A stretch of DNA of 64,000 bases from CAVRUD01 sp963724285 (GTDB lineage: Bacteria; Chloroflexota; Chloroflexia; Thermomicrobiales; UBA6265): assembly GCA_963724285.1 (NCBI GenBank), contig CAVRUD010000012.1:62001-126000 (forward strand), read 5' to 3'. Positions 16,990 to 27,408 of this stretch are shown in pieces. The position numbers and the translations under genes were made by a program. Within the stretch, counting starts at the first letter, position 1, and each line of letters opens with the position of its first letter. The notes under the pieces are model-generated. The model was not told the DNA's origin, ran no database searches, and saw only the letters and a list, made by a program, of their open reading frames with translations.

Positions 16990-19039
16990 TCATGCCGCCG
17001 GACGAGGCACCGGCGTGGCCGGCCCTGGGGTGCGCTCGAAGACATACTCCTCTGGGGCCGCCCCGGCGATGAGCCAGGGGGCGGAGCCGGTGGTGTCGAA
17101 GCGGACGGGGAAGCCCGCAAAGGACGGCTCGGCGACGACGAAGGCAGGACCGGCGGCCGGGGACTGGCGCAGTGGGCGCAAGGCGGAGCGGAACTCGCCC
17201 GTGTCGACGACAAGGGCACCGTCGACGACGGTGACGGCCACCGAACCGAGGGCCGGGTTGTCGTACTCGCCGGTCAGCGTGCGGGCCAGGGCGGTGTCGA
17301 TCGGCTCCGTCGAGTCGGGCGTCGGTCTGCGCGAGTTGCTGCTGTTTCTCCTGCAGCGCGGACGCTATCTGCGTCTCGATCTGTCCCGGCTGGTCGTAGA
17401 GGAGTTCAAGCAGGCGCTGGCGGATACCGCCGGCGACTACGTTGGCGTCCTGGGCGTTGGTGAGGACGACGACGCCGAGGTCGGCATCGGGGAGGAAGGC
17501 GACGTCGGCCGTGAAGCCGCGGCTGTTGCCGCCGTGACGAACGACCCGAAGCCCCTCCCACGTCTCGACGAACCAGCCGAGGCCGTAGGACACGTCGGCG
17601 CTGACGGCAACCTGTGGTTGCCAGGTCTCCTCCAGGTTCTCGGCGGAGATCACGCGGGTGCCGTCGGGTCCGACGCCGCGGCGCAACTCCGTGATGACGT
17701 AGCGGCTCACCTCGTTCGCGCTCGACCAGAGGCCGCCGGACGGCGCGAGCGCGCCGGCCCACGCCACCTCGCTGGTGAGGGGCATCGGCTGGTAGCCGCC
17801 GTCGAGGGTAGCCCCGTGAGGGCTGGCGTGGTCGGGGTCGCCGGCGATCGCATCGGGGTCGAAGGTCGAGCGGCTCATCCCGATCGGGTCGAGCACCCGC
17901 TGCCGCATGGCGGCGAGGTAGGCGGCGTGGAGGTCGCCGATCTGCCCACCGGCGGCCAGGGCCGCGATGTAGCCGCCGGCGGCGACCATCTGGTTGCTGT
18001 ACTGGTACGCCTCGCCGATCGGCGTGTAGAGGGGGAAGCCGGCGAGGGAGGCTATCACGTCCTCCGCGGTGAGCTCGTTGGCGTTGAAGAAGATCTCGGC
18101 GTCGCGGCGGGGCACGCCGGTGCAGGCGCAGACGAGGTTGCGCACGGTGACCGTGGGGGTGATCGCCGGGTCGGCAACCCTGAAGGTGGGCAAGATCTCC
18201 ACCACCGGCTGGTCCCAGGCGAGGCTGCCCTCGTCGACGAGGGTGCCCATCATCATCGTGGTGAACGACTTGGTGCCCGAGCCGATCATCATCAGGGTGT
18301 CGGGCGTCACCGGCTGGCTGGCGCCCTGCTCGGTGACGCCGAAGCCCTGGGCGTAGACGACCTGGCCGCCGTGGACGACCGCGACGGCGGCGCCAGGGAC
18401 GCCGAAGGCGGCGAGGGTGTCGGCGACGAACGCCTCGAAGGTCCGCAGACGGTCGCCGTCGAGCGGGAGGGGCGCGCGGTCCGTGAGGTCGATCCGCGGC
18501 TTCGCGAGGATACGGGAGCCGGTGAGGATGACGTTGAGCTGCGCTTGGCGGCGGGCGACGGTTTGGAGGTCGCCGCGGATGATGAAGACGTAGACCTGAT
18601 CGTCGATGCGCTGTCCGAGCCCTTGCGCAACGCGGCCAGACGTCTGCCCGAGGTCGTAGGTAAGGACTACGGTCTGATCGACGCCGGGATCGCTGGGGAT
18701 CTCGACGCGTTCGGGCTGGATCGCCGCCGGGTCGAAGGCGGGATCGACGATCTGCCAGGCGGCGATGATGCCCGCGCCGGCGTCGTCGGCCTCGACGACG
18801 AGCGCGGCGAAATTCAGGTCGCCGTCGGGGGCGCGGAGCAGGACAAAGCCGTCGTGCTCCTCGACGGTCCAGTTCGGCGGCACGGGCAGGGAGAGGCGGC
18901 CGGCGGGGTCGCGGTACTCGCCCTCGACACTGGGGGGCGGCGTCGCCGCGTCTTGGGCGCGGGTCGGGGCGACGACCAGCGAGGAGCGGGGCGAGAGCAG
19001 GAGGAGGACGGGAGCCGGAGCGTGCGGCGGTTTGAACAT
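16990..19039 (-). CDS. Secreted beta-lactamase-family serine hydrolase, one frameshift
   Basis: A protein of about 680 residues with an N-terminal signal-like segment (PVLLLLSPRSSLVVAPT). Residues 40-175 form a soluble pre-domain. From residue 195 the class C beta-lactamase/penicillin-binding fold follows: MMIGSGTKSFTTMMMG contains the catalytic Ser-x-x-Lys (SGTKSF region), AYQYSNQM the Tyr-x-Asn, and RVVRHGGNSRGFTADV the closing His-x-Gly motif. A beta-rich C-terminal domain (EYDNPALGSVAVTVVDGALV) is in another frame; the change is near 17330. Such enzymes are secreted esterases or D-amino-acid peptidases. No resistance role can be assumed. It is monocistronic. Confidence 0.82.
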
Positions 19040-19087
19040 CGTCGACTTCCGTTCTTCGACAGCCGAAAGGTGTCCCGGCTGCCGCCG

Positions 19088-19766
19088 TCAGTGCGACGCA
19101 CCGGGCGCCACCGTGGTCGTGAACGCGGCGGTCGAGACGGCCGCCGTCGCCGCGGCCGCGTCGGCGATGGCTCGCCGACGGCCTTGCCGAACTGCTCTCC
19201 CTCGACCAGGTCCTTGATCCGCCGCGTTGCCTGCGTTCGCTCTTCCGCGCGAGAACACGGCATCCGCGAGGTTGCAGGCGTTGACCAGGCTCAGCAGCAG
19301 CAGGGTGCGCGGATCCGGCTCGGCAGCACCAAGGGCCACGTCGCGGATCCGGCCGCGGAGCGACGATTCCGGGCCGGGATCATCGGTGGGGAAGCGATGG
19401 TCGTGGAAGACCCAGAGGAACGTGCGATCCTGCTCGCGCAGGATGCCGCGCGCCACCAGCCGGCGGGCCAGTTGGTCCATCAGGCCCGTCCGGCCGCCGA
19501 GCCGTTCCACCCAGTGCTTGGCGTCGCGGGGCTTGGTCGAGGCGCGGATGGTGCTCCAGGGCGGCGTCCAGCACCTCGTCTCCGGTCGGGGACGGATCGA
19601 CGAGCACGATCTGCGTGTCGAGACGGTCGATGCGCTTCTGCAGCGCCAGGTCCATCAGGAGCGCCCCGCCAAGCCCGGAGCGGAGCGCGGTCGAGCGCGC
19701 CAAGGAGACCGTCCCCGTGTCGTCGTCGAGCGCGAGCAGCAACAGATCTTCTGCCAAGGTGTGCAT
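19088..19766 (-). CDS. GPP34 family phosphoprotein (GOLPH3-like), two or three frameshifts
   Basis: It begins MHTLAEDLLLLALDDDTGTV, the classical GPP34 start, followed by GGALLMDLALQKRIDRLDTQ. After about residue 75 the frame changes (near 19540), and the protein continues with GGRTGLMDQLARRLVARGIL and RTLLLLSLVNACNLADAVFS; a last shift near 19240 precedes the ERTQATRRIKDLVEGEQFGK segment. The corrected length of about 225 residues matches the family. In eukaryotes GPP34 binds phosphatidylinositol 4-phosphate; the bacterial role is unknown, but such genes are common in stress and dormancy gene sets of high-GC bacteria. Confidence 0.8.
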
Positions 19767-19876
19767 GGACGAGCCTCCGGGGTTCGGTGACCGGCGCCGC
19801 GGCGCCCGAGACCCCAATGTCCGCCGCTCGGGTGTGTCCCCCGACACCGGTCGGTCTGCGATCCGTTGCCCGTAGG

Positions 19877-20098
19877 CTAGCCAGAAACGGATTGCGGGCG
19901 CGCCACAGATGCCGCGCCCAACGTGGCAAACGCGTCCCAGTCCAGCGGCGCGAACCCGACGGCGCCGGCAACCACCGCCTCGGCGGCGCGCAGGTGGGCG
20001 ACCATCCGCGCCCAGGCCGCGCTGTCGTCGTGGGCGCAATTGATCCGCATGCAGTCCATGCCGCTGGCCACGAGGGCGCTTCCGAACCGAGGAGAACG
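19877..20098 (-). pseudogene. Pyruvate-kinase-like N-terminal fragment
   Basis: A 64-residue frame, MASGMDCMRINCAHDDSAAW followed by ARMVAHLRAAE, matches the start of the pyruvate kinase barrel, where this segment contains the conserved Arg-Ile-Asn substrate-binding triad. It stops at 19877, so the rest of the roughly 470-600-residue enzyme is absent, and upstream residues (ALVASGMDC) are joined to a frame with a stop codon. It is most likely a remnant. The site GTCACA-ATCG-CGCAACA lies immediately upstream. Confidence 0.5.
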
Positions 20099-20100
20099 GA

Positions 20101-20117
20101 GTCACAATCGCGCAACA
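20101..20117 (-). promoter_or_regulatory. Recurring upstream site TGTTGCG-N4-TGTGAC, copy A
   Basis: Read on the minus strand the bases are TGTTGCG, CGAT, TGTGAC, a perfect match to the shared pattern found at 27.2, 28.9 and 29.2 kb. It points toward the pyruvate-kinase-like remnant, about 30 bases from its first recognisable codon. The binding factor is unknown. Confidence 0.5.
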
Positions 20118-20194
20118 GGCTCCAGCGGCGACAGCCGGTGCGTTCGAACCCACGGCGTCTGGGGATGCCTGAGCACGCTCAGCCCGCGGCCGCT

Positions 20195-22662
20195 TCAAGC
20201 AATGCCGTCCAGCGGACCCACCTTCCAGATCCGGTCGCGGTACTCCCGGATGCTGCGGTCGGAGGAGAAGTAGCCGCTGCGCGCGGTGTTGAGGATCGAC
20301 AGCCGCGTCCAATGCTCCGGGTCGCGGTACGCTCGCTCCACGTCCTCCTGTTGGGCCGCGTACGAAGCGTAGTCGGCCAGCACGAGGTAACGGTCCTCGT
20401 TTGGAGCGCGTCGACGAGCGGACGGAAGAGGTCGGGCTCCTCCGGCGAAAGCTCGCCGGAGGCGACCCGGTCGAGCGCCCGCTCGAGCGCCGGGCGGCTC
20501 GGCCAGGAAGCGCCGCGGGGCGTAGCCGGTCTCGCGCAGCGCCGCGACCTGCTCTTCGGTCAGACCGAAGAGGAAGAAGTTCTCGGGCCCGACCAACTCG
20601 CGGATCTCGACGTTCGCGCCGTCGAGCGTGCCGATCGTGAGCGCGCCGTTAAGGGCGAACTTCATGTTGCCGGTGCCGGACGCCTCCTTGCCGGCCAGCG
20701 AGATCTGCTCCGAGAGGTCGGCCGCCGGGTAGATCCGCTCGGCCGAGGGTGACATTGAAGTTGGGCGGGAAGACGACCTTGAGCCGGTCGCCGACGTCAG
20801 GGTCGTCGTTGACGCATCGGCGACGGCGTTGATCAGCTTGATGATCAGCTTGGCCATCCAGTAGCCCGGCGCGGCCTTGGCCCCAAAGATCACCGACGCG
20901 CGGCAGAGGATCAGGCGTCGGCTGAGTCGTGATCCGGTCGTAGAGGTCGAGGACGTGCAGCACCTTGAGCAGCTGGCGCTTGTACTCGTGCAGCCGCTTG
21001 ACCATCACGTCGAAGAGGGCGCCGGAGTCGACCGCGACGCTGGTGTGTTCTCGGAAGAGCTCGGCAAGCTGCTCCTTGTTTGCCTGCTTGACCCGGCGCC
21101 ACTCGGCGCGGAAGGCGGGATCGTCGGCGAGCGGCGCCAGCGCTTGCAGCCGGTCCAGGTCGTTGACCCAGCCGTCGCCGATCGCCGAGGTGATCAGGTC
21201 GGACAGCAGCGGATTGGCCAGACGGACGAAGCGGCGCGGCGAGATGCCGTTGGTGACGTTGTTGAACTTGTCCGGCCAGAGGTCGGCGAAGTCGCTTCAG
21301 CGTCCGCTCGACCAGCAGGCGCGATTGGAGCGGGGCGACGCCGTTGAGCGCGAAGCTACCGACCGCGGCGAGGTGGGCCATCCGGACCCGCTTATCGCCC
21401 GCCTCCGCGAAGATCGACATGCGACGCACCCGCCCGTCGTCGCCCGGAAAGCGAGCCCGCACCTCTGTCAAGAAGCGATGGTTGATTTCCCCGACGATCT
21501 CCAGGTGGCGGGGCAGCGAGCGAGGCGAAGAGCGACACCGGCCAGGTCTCCAGCGCCTCCGGCAACAGGGTGTGCAACGTGTAAGCGAAGACGCGGCGGC
21601 AGATCTCCCACGCCTCCTCCCAGCCGAGGCGCCGCTCGTCGACGAGCAACCGCATCAGCTCGGCAACCGCCAGCGCCGGGTGCGTATCGTTGAGTTGGCA
21701 GACGAGCCGGTCCGGCAATCGGTCGAGCTCGAAGCCGGGCGGCATGAAGCGGAGGATTTCGGCCAGCGCGCACCCGACCAGGAAGTACTGCTGCTCGAGC
21801 CGGAGCCGCTGGCCCTGCGGTGTCGTGTCGTCCGGGTAGAGCACCTTGGTGATGTTCTCGGAAAGGGTCTTCTCTTGGACAGCCCGCGCATAATCCCCGG
21901 CGTTGAAGATCCGCAGGTCGAACTCGTGGGTCGCCCTGGCGCTCCAGAGCCGGACGGTGTTGACCATGCCGTTGCGGTAACCGGGCACCATCACGTTGTA
22001 GGGGATGCCCAGGACGCGCCGCTCCGGCAGCCAGCGCACTCGCTCCTGTCCAGTGTCGTCGCCGTACCACTCCGTGCGACCGCCGAAGCCGACCTCGACC
22101 CCAAGCTCAGGGTGCGGGAACTCCCAGGGGTTGCCGAGCCGCAGCCATGGGTCCGGCTGCTCCACCTGCCAGCCATCGACGAAGGTCTGGCTGGAAGATG
22201 CCGTACTCGTAACGGATGCCGTAACCGACAGCCGGGATGCGCAGAGTGGCTAGCGAGTCCAGGAAGCAGGCGGCCAGCCGGCCGAGCCCACCGTTGCCGA
22301 GCCCGGGCTCGACCTCCAACGCCGCCAGCTCGTCCAGGTTCAGGCCGAGCCCGGTCATAGATCTGGCGCGCGATCTCCTCCAAACCGGCATTGAGGAGGC
22401 TGTTGCCGAGCTGGCGGCCCAGCAGGTACTCGGCGGAGAGGTAGCAAACGGTCTTGGCCTGCGCGTCGAACTGAGCGTGGATGGAGTCGAGCCAACCTTG
22501 CATGAGATAGGCCCGCACCGTGTAGGCGAGGGCCTGGTAGTGGTCGTTGGGCGTGGCGAAGCGGTCGACACCCCGCAGGTAGCGCAGATTCTCCAGATAC
22601 TCGCGGGTAAAGTCGTCAGCCGTCCGGCCAAGGGGGCCGGGCGGCGGCGCAGGTTCGGTCAT
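20195..22662 (-). CDS. glgP: Glycogen/starch phosphorylase, several frameshifts
   Basis: The complete length (about 822 codons) matches GlgP, but at least five single-base frame changes break it (near 22360, 22180, 21520, 21295, 20890-20770 and 20500). Conserved blocks appear in order: TVCYLSAEYLLGRQLGNSLL, PGLGNGGLGRLAACFLDSLA, LVCQLNDTHPALAVAELMRL, VTNGISPRRFV, VMVKRLHEYKRQLLKVLHVL, and SLAGKEASGTGNMKFALNGA, which is the pyridoxal-phosphate site region. The enzyme releases glucose 1-phosphate from storage glucan. Because no block is lost, sequence error or very recent decay is more likely than old degeneration. It is monocistronic and probably used under starvation. Confidence 0.88.
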
Positions 22663-22732
22663 CGTGTTGCGATCCGATCACGAGGAACGGCGGCCGTGGG
22701 TTGTGTCGGTTTGACCCGGCCGGATCGTCCGC

Positions 22733-23035
22733 TCATTGGTCCGCCACCATCCGAGATTCGTCGAACCAGATGGCGAGCGCCTCGTCCACGGTGAGGACGG
22801 GGCGGATCTCTAGATCGAGAAAGGGAGCCAGCGGCCACTCGATCATCATGCGGTGGAGCGCCGCCTCATCGGGCACGCTGGCGACCCCGAAGCCCTCGGA
22901 GCCGCCGGCGAAGAACCAGGCACCCTCCCAATTGGTACGGTAATGGTTCCACCAGGCGGCGAAGCCTTGGAACAGCGCCGGCATCTCTTGCTCGGGGACC
23001 GGGAACCGGCGGCGGGCCATCACCAGGACGCGCAT
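22733..23035 (-). CDS. Small ferredoxin-fold protein (muconolactone isomerase-like)
   Basis: A 100-residue protein with a GGAGGTGT ribosome binding site. It opens with MRVLVMARRRFPVPEQEMPA, then has FAGGSEGFGVASVPDEAALH, and ends DLEIRPVLTVDEAL: the beta-alpha-beta pattern of a dimeric alpha/beta barrel such as muconolactone isomerase or YciI. No catalytic residues are obvious. It may be co-transcribed with the glycogen phosphorylase gene 70 bases downstream. Confidence 0.6.
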   Translation of the reverse strand: MRVLVMARRRFPVPEQEMPALFQGFAAWWNHYRTNWEGAWFFAGGSEGFGVASVPDEAALHRMMIEWPLAPFLDLEIRPVLTVDEALAIWFDESRMVADQ

Positions 23036-23107
23036 CAGGACACCTCCGGGACGGGGAGACGGGGAGGAGAGCCGACCCCTGCGTCTCCCCGTCCCTCCGT
23101 TCCCCTT

Positions 23108-26100
23108 CTATTCGTAACGCAACGCTTCGGCCGGGGCCAGGCGGGCGGCCTGGCGGGACGGCACCCAGGTCATCGCCAGCGCGGCGACGATGGTGACCAC
23201 CAGGATGGCAATCACCATGCCCCAGGGTACGACGAAGTCGACGTTCGAGCCGGCGAAGTCTTCGCTGGTCATCAGGTTGCGGGCCAGGGCGATCGCGAGG
23301 ACCGTCCCGGCCAGGACGCCGATGCCGACGACGAAGCAGGTCTCGACCAGGAACGAGAGCGCGACCATCGAACGCTGGAAGCCGAGCGCCCGCAGCATCC
23401 CGATCTGCTGGCGCCGCTCGACGACCGCCCGGAAGGCGATGACGCCGACCGCCGCGATCCCGACGATCAGGCCCAGCCCCATGAAGCCCTGGATGATGTA
23501 GAGGAAGCCCTGGTTCTGCTTCTGGGACTCCTTCAGCTCGTCCCGGATCGAGACGGCCTGGACGCCGTTCTCCAGCAGCGCCGCCTCAACCGCCTTGGCC
23601 TGCTCATCGGCTTGCGCCGGGTCGGCGGACTTCAGGAAGTAGCTCGTGATGATCGGCTTGGGGTAGATCGCCCGGACCACGTCCCGCGGGGCGTAGAGCC
23701 CGACGAGGCTGCCGACCTTGCTGTCGATGATCCCGATGATCGTCAGCGTCGTCACCCGGCCGTCGGTGCCTTCGATCTCGACCTGGCGCGGCGCGAAGAC
23801 GTCCATGTCGGATTCGAGCGGCTCCATCGGTCCGGCGCCGTCCGGGTCGTCGAAGATGAAGACGCGCTCGTCCTGACCGAAGCCGCCAGAAATGTAGAGG
23901 GCGGCCTGATCGATGACCGCGACGTCGTCTCGTGTCCGCAGCGCCTCGATGATCGCCGCGTCGCTCTCGTAGCCCTCGGCCCGTTGCTGGAAGAAGAGCT
24001 CGCTCTCGTCCAGGAAGCCGGCGTCCATGCCCTGGACAGCGTAGGTCCGCCACTCGGTCTGGCCCGGCTGCCGGAGCTGGCCTTCGAACGTCGTGGCCAC
24101 GACGCCCGTCGCCGCGAACTGGTCGGGCGCGATCGCGGCCGACTCCTCCGGGTCCAGCCCGGCAGCCTGGGCCGCGGTCGCCAGCGACTGGTCGAAAGCG
24201 GCGGCCGAGCCGTCGCCGATCGGGTTGGTGCTGATCAGATCGGCGCGGACGTCCCAGCCGGCGTTGGCCTCGTCGCCCAGGAAGAGGTTGACGAAGTTCT
24301 GGTTGATCGTGGCGAAGGTCACCAGAGAGAAGACGATCAGGCTGAACATCGCGATCGTCAGCCCGGTCCGACCCCGGGCGGCGCCGGGGTAGGCGATCGC
24401 CGTCCGCACGGCCGCCAGCTTCGTCCCGAAGAGTCCGCCGACGGCGTTCATCCCCGCCAGGAGGACGTCGAGGTTGTTGACGATCAGGATCGTCGCCCCG
24501 GCCACCATGAAGATGCCGGAGAGGAAGAACATCTCGAAGCCGCCGCTCAGCTCGCCGAAGAGCGCTTCGGCCTGCTTCGGCGGCAGCAGCCAGAGGACGA
24601 GGATGTAGCTGCCGACGAGGCTGAAGACCAGCCGGGGAGCAGCGCCGAAGTAGCGGAAGACGAGGGCGACGCCGAACGGGACCAGGCTCATGCCGCCGTA
24701 GAAGAAGAAGGCCTCGCCGACGTTGCCCATCTGCCCGAGCAGGATGAAGAGCGCGCCGATCCCGATCATCAGCCCGGCGTACGCCAGCGTCCGCCGCTTC
24801 CGCCTGGGCGACGAGACCTCGGGGATGTCGCGGACGGCGGAGACGATGTTGAGCCGGCTGATCCGCCAGGATGAGGCGACGACGGCAAGGAAGGTAATGA
24901 CCACCCCCAGGCAGTAGGCGACGACCAAGCTCCTCGGCGTGATATGGGCCTGGATCGGGAAGAACTCGCCGAAGAGGACGCCGAACCCCCAGGCGATGAA
25001 CAGGGTCGCCAAGACGCCGAGCGCCGCCCCGACGAAGCCGGAGAGGATGGCGTAGGCCGACCCTTCGCTGATGAACTGCTGGATCAGCAGCGACCGGTGG
25101 CCGCCGATCGCTCGGGTCATCCCCATCTCCGGTCGGCGCTCGGCGGCCAGCATCGTGAAGATCTGGATGATCAGGAGGATGCCGACGGCGATCGAGAAGA
25201 GACCCAGGACCAGGAAGAAGCCGGTGAAGATGTTGGAGAAGAGCTGGGCCTGGTCGATCAGGGTCTGCTTGATCGGGTCGATCCCGAGGTCCTGACCGGC
25301 GAACGCGAGCCTGAGGCGCTCCTCCACCTGATCCGTCAGCGCGATCCCGTCGCGGATCCCGCCCTGATTGGAGACGCCGGCGAGCGTGATCAGACCTTCC
25401 TGTCCGGTCAACTCCTGCAAGCGGGCCAGCGGGATGACCATCCCCGGGGTCTCCGGGTCGAACTTCCCGGATAAGGGGGAGTCCTCGGCGATCGCGACGA
25501 CTTTCAGGGGCACCGGCAGGTTGTTGTAGTAGGAGGCCAGGGTGTCTCCCACCTCCGTCCCCAGGTCGTCGGCCATCGTCTCGCTGATGGCCACCTCCGA
25601 CCCCCGGAACGTGACGCCCGCGACCGTCAGGTCGAACGGCTGGAGCGCGCTCAGGTCGATCGGGTCACCGTCGACCGTGTCCAGGCCGCCGACCTCGGCC
25701 AGGCGGGCGGGATCGACCCCGATCAGCCAGGTGAACGGCTCGGCCTGATCCGCCTTGGGTCGGCCGTTCTCGACGATCGGCTGGCCCGTCTGATCGACCG
25801 CGACGAGGAAGGTCGGGACGGCCTCCATCAGGACGGGCACCACCCCGTCGATCAGACGCTCGTCGCCGGTCTCGGGGAAGGCCGCCCCGATCTGATCGAC
25901 GACCGTCTGGGGGATGGTCTCCTCCCAGGCGAGGCTGATGGTTGCCTCGTGATCGTCGGAGCGGGAGTAAAGGACCAGCTCGTCGACCTCGCCGAGCTGG
26001 TCGTAGGTCGCCGCGGTCGCCGACCAGTCGATGGTATCGCCGGTGCCGAGGGCGGCGGAAATGATCAGGGTCGAGAGCATCAGACCGACGACGACCAGGC

Positions 26101-26257
26101 ACGTCTGGGCCCGGCGTCGCGGGATGTTGCGGACCCCGAGCTTGAAGACGACCGGTCGCCGCCAGGCCACCCAGACCACCGCCAGCAGGCAAACGGTCAG
26201 CATGACGAGCAGGACCATCATGATCGATGTCATCGGGATGCCGAAGATCTTGTTCAT
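23108..26257 (-). CDS. MacB/FtsX-type ABC transporter permease
   Basis: An intact 1049-residue protein. After an N-terminal helix (residues 8-30) and the RNIPRRRAQTCLVVVGLMLS segment that opens FtsX domains, a large extracellular domain follows, then a four-helix FtsX block (IFTGFFLVLGLFSIAVGIL, near residues 330-460). Further helices in the centre and a second extracellular part precede the C-terminal FtsX block (GLGLIVGIAAVGVIAFRAVV and later helices), ending in APAEALRYE. This architecture belongs to permeases of the lipoprotein-release or macrolide-export type that act mechanically on periplasmic or outer substrates. It forms an operon with the ATPase at 26312-27100, 54 bases upstream. 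Confidence 0.92.
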   Translation of the reverse strand: MNKIFGIPMTSIMMVLLVMLTVCLLAVVWVAWRRPVVFKLGVRNIPRRRAQTCLVVVGLMLSTLIISAALGTGDTIDWSATAATYDQLGEVDELVLYSRSDDHEATISLAWEETIPQTVVDQIGAAFPETGDERLIDGVVPVLMEAVPTFLVAVDQTGQPIVENGRPKADQAEPFTWLIGVDPARLAEVGGLDTVDGDPIDLSALQPFDLTVAGVTFRGSEVAISETMADDLGTEVGDTLASYYNNLPVPLKVVAIAEDSPLSGKFDPETPGMVIPLARLQELTGQEGLITLAGVSNQGGIRDGIALTDQVEERLRLAFAGQDLGIDPIKQTLIDQAQLFSNIFTGFFLVLGLFSIAVGILLIIQIFTMLAAERRPEMGMTRAIGGHRSLLIQQFISEGSAYAILSGFVGAALGVLATLFIAWGFGVLFGEFFPIQAHITPRSLVVAYCLGVVITFLAVVASSWRISRLNIVSAVRDIPEVSSPRRKRRTLAYAGLMIGIGALFILLGQMGNVGEAFFFYGGMSLVPFGVALVFRYFGAAPRLVFSLVGSYILVLWLLPPKQAEALFGELSGGFEMFFLSGIFMVAGATILIVNNLDVLLAGMNAVGGLFGTKLAAVRTAIAYPGAARGRTGLTIAMFSLIVFSLVTFATINQNFVNLFLGDEANAGWDVRADLISTNPIGDGSAAAFDQSLATAAQAAGLDPEESAAIAPDQFAATGVVATTFEGQLRQPGQTEWRTYAVQGMDAGFLDESELFFQQRAEGYESDAAIIEALRTRDDVAVIDQAALYISGGFGQDERVFIFDDPDGAGPMEPLESDMDVFAPRQVEIEGTDGRVTTLTIIGIIDSKVGSLVGLYAPRDVVRAIYPKPIITSYFLKSADPAQADEQAKAVEAALLENGVQAVSIRDELKESQKQNQGFLYIIQGFMGLGLIVGIAAVGVIAFRAVVERRQQIGMLRALGFQRSMVALSFLVETCFVVGIGVLAGTVLAIALARNLMTSEDFAGSNVDFVVPWGMVIAILVVTIVAALAMTWVPSRQAARLAPAEALRYE

Positions 26258-26311
26258 CGCCGGTCCTTTCCGCGCGTACTCACGCGACGCGCACCGCGCT
26301 TCGGTGAGGCG

Positions 26312-27100
26312 TCATGCAGTCGCCAGGACAGGCGTGGCAATCGCTGGGATCTCTTGGCCGGTCTCGATGTCGGGAAGGATCAGACCGTCGCGCATCCGCA
26401 CGATCCGGTCGCACTGGGCGCCGACGCCGGGATCGTGGGTCACGAGCACCAGGGTCATCGCGACCCGCTGGTTCAAGTCACGCAGGAGGTCGATGATCTC
26501 GGCCGCAGTCTTGGAGTCGAGCGCGCCGGTCGGCTCGTCGCCCCAGACGATGGCCGGCTCGTTGACCAGGGCGCGGGCGACCGTCACCCGCTGCCGCTGG
26601 CCGCCGGAGAGCTCGGCCGGCCGGTGGCGGGCCCATTCCTCCAGCCCGACCATCCGCAGCGCGTCCAGCGATCGGGTCCGCGCGTCCTTCGGTCGGACGC
26701 CGGAGACGAGCAGCGGCAGCTCGACGTTTTCGACCGCCGAGAGGACGGGCAGCAGGTTGTAGACCTGGAAGATGAAGCCCATCCGCCGGGCGCGATATTC
26801 GGTCCGCTCCCGGTCGCCGAGTTTGCCGAGATCGGTCCCTTCGATCCAGATCTGACCGGCGTCGACGTTGTCCAGTCCGGAGAGGCAGTTGAGCAGCGTC
26901 GTCTTTCCGCATCCGGACGGCCCCATCACGGCCACCATCTCGCCGCGGCCGACGGCGAAGTCCACGCCCCTCAGGGCCTGGACTACGGTGGCGCCGGTCT
27001 CGTAGCTCTTGACGACGGCCTCGGCCCGGATGATGTAGTCGTCGCCCGTCATCGGACGTGGACTGTTCGCTTGATCTTTGTGTCTATTGCGACCGAACAT
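26312..27100 (-). CDS. ABC transporter ATP-binding protein (MacB/LolD type)
   Basis: A 262-residue ATPase. The ATG at 27100 is chosen because AGGAAGGA lies eight bases upstream; the longer frame starting at 27133 lacks this. Motifs are complete: Walker A in VMGPSGCGKTT, Q-loop in GFIFQVYNLLPVLSAVENVE, signature AELSGGQRQRVTVARAL, Walker B AIVWGDEPTGALDS and switch His in VLVTHDPGVG. It energises the permease encoded just downstream. The promoter region is shared with a divergent gene and contains a pair of inverted upstream sites at 27211-27266. Confidence 0.93.
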   Translation of the reverse strand: MFGRNRHKDQANSPRPMTGDDYIIRAEAVVKSYETGATVVQALRGVDFAVGRGEMVAVMGPSGCGKTTLLNCLSGLDNVDAGQIWIEGTDLGKLGDRERTEYRARRMGFIFQVYNLLPVLSAVENVELPLLVSGVRPKDARTRSLDALRMVGLEEWARHRPAELSGGQRQRVTVARALVNEPAIVWGDEPTGALDSKTAAEIIDLLRDLNQRVAMTLVLVTHDPGVGAQCDRIVRMRDGLILPDIETGQEIPAIATPVLATA

Positions 27101-27210
27101 TGCCGCATCCTTCCTACGCACCTGGGACAGCACGTCAACTCATCGAGGAACGCTTCGACCCCGTTCTACGGCACGTCGCGTTCAAACCGCATTGAGACTT
27201 GACCGGCGGA

Positions 27211-27266
27211 GTGACAGTCGCGCAACAGGCCGCGCAACGACGCCGTGCCTGTTGCGCGATTGCCAC
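27211..27266. promoter_or_regulatory. Recurring upstream site, two inverted copies between divergent genes (copies B1 and B2)
   Basis: Copy B1 at 27211-27227 reads on the minus strand TGTTGCG, CGAC, TGTCAC (one mismatch) and faces the ABC transporter operon. Copy B2 at 27250-27266 reads on the plus strand TGTTGCG, CGAT, TGCCAC (two mismatches) and faces the hibernation-factor-like gene. A 13-base perfect inverted repeat (27218-27230 with 27247-27259) joins them. Each copy points to its own gene, which supports a regulatory role. Confidence 0.5.
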
Positions 27267-27408
27267 ACTCCGGCGGCATCTTTCATCGGCATTTGCACGT
27301 CCACTCCCTACGATGGATGAGCGTCGCCGGGATGGCGCGCCGGTGGGATTCGCTGACCGGGCGACCCGGAATGTGCGCACCGGATCTATCGTGCCGAAGA
27401 GGATGACC

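Noticed and set aside
20130..20165. tRNA-like T-loop (GTTCGAAC)
   Set aside because: The flanking bases cannot form a five-base T stem on either strand and no other tRNA arms are present.
16622..20752. A 1376-codon open frame on the plus strand
   Set aside because: It is the antisense shadow of the serine hydrolase, GPP34 and phosphorylase genes; composition is Arg/Gly/Asp-rich without conserved motifs, as expected for high-GC antisense frames.
22853..24874. A 673-codon plus-strand open frame
   Set aside because: Antisense to the MacB/FtsX permease; the translation is Asp/Arg/Gln-rich and repetitive in composition.
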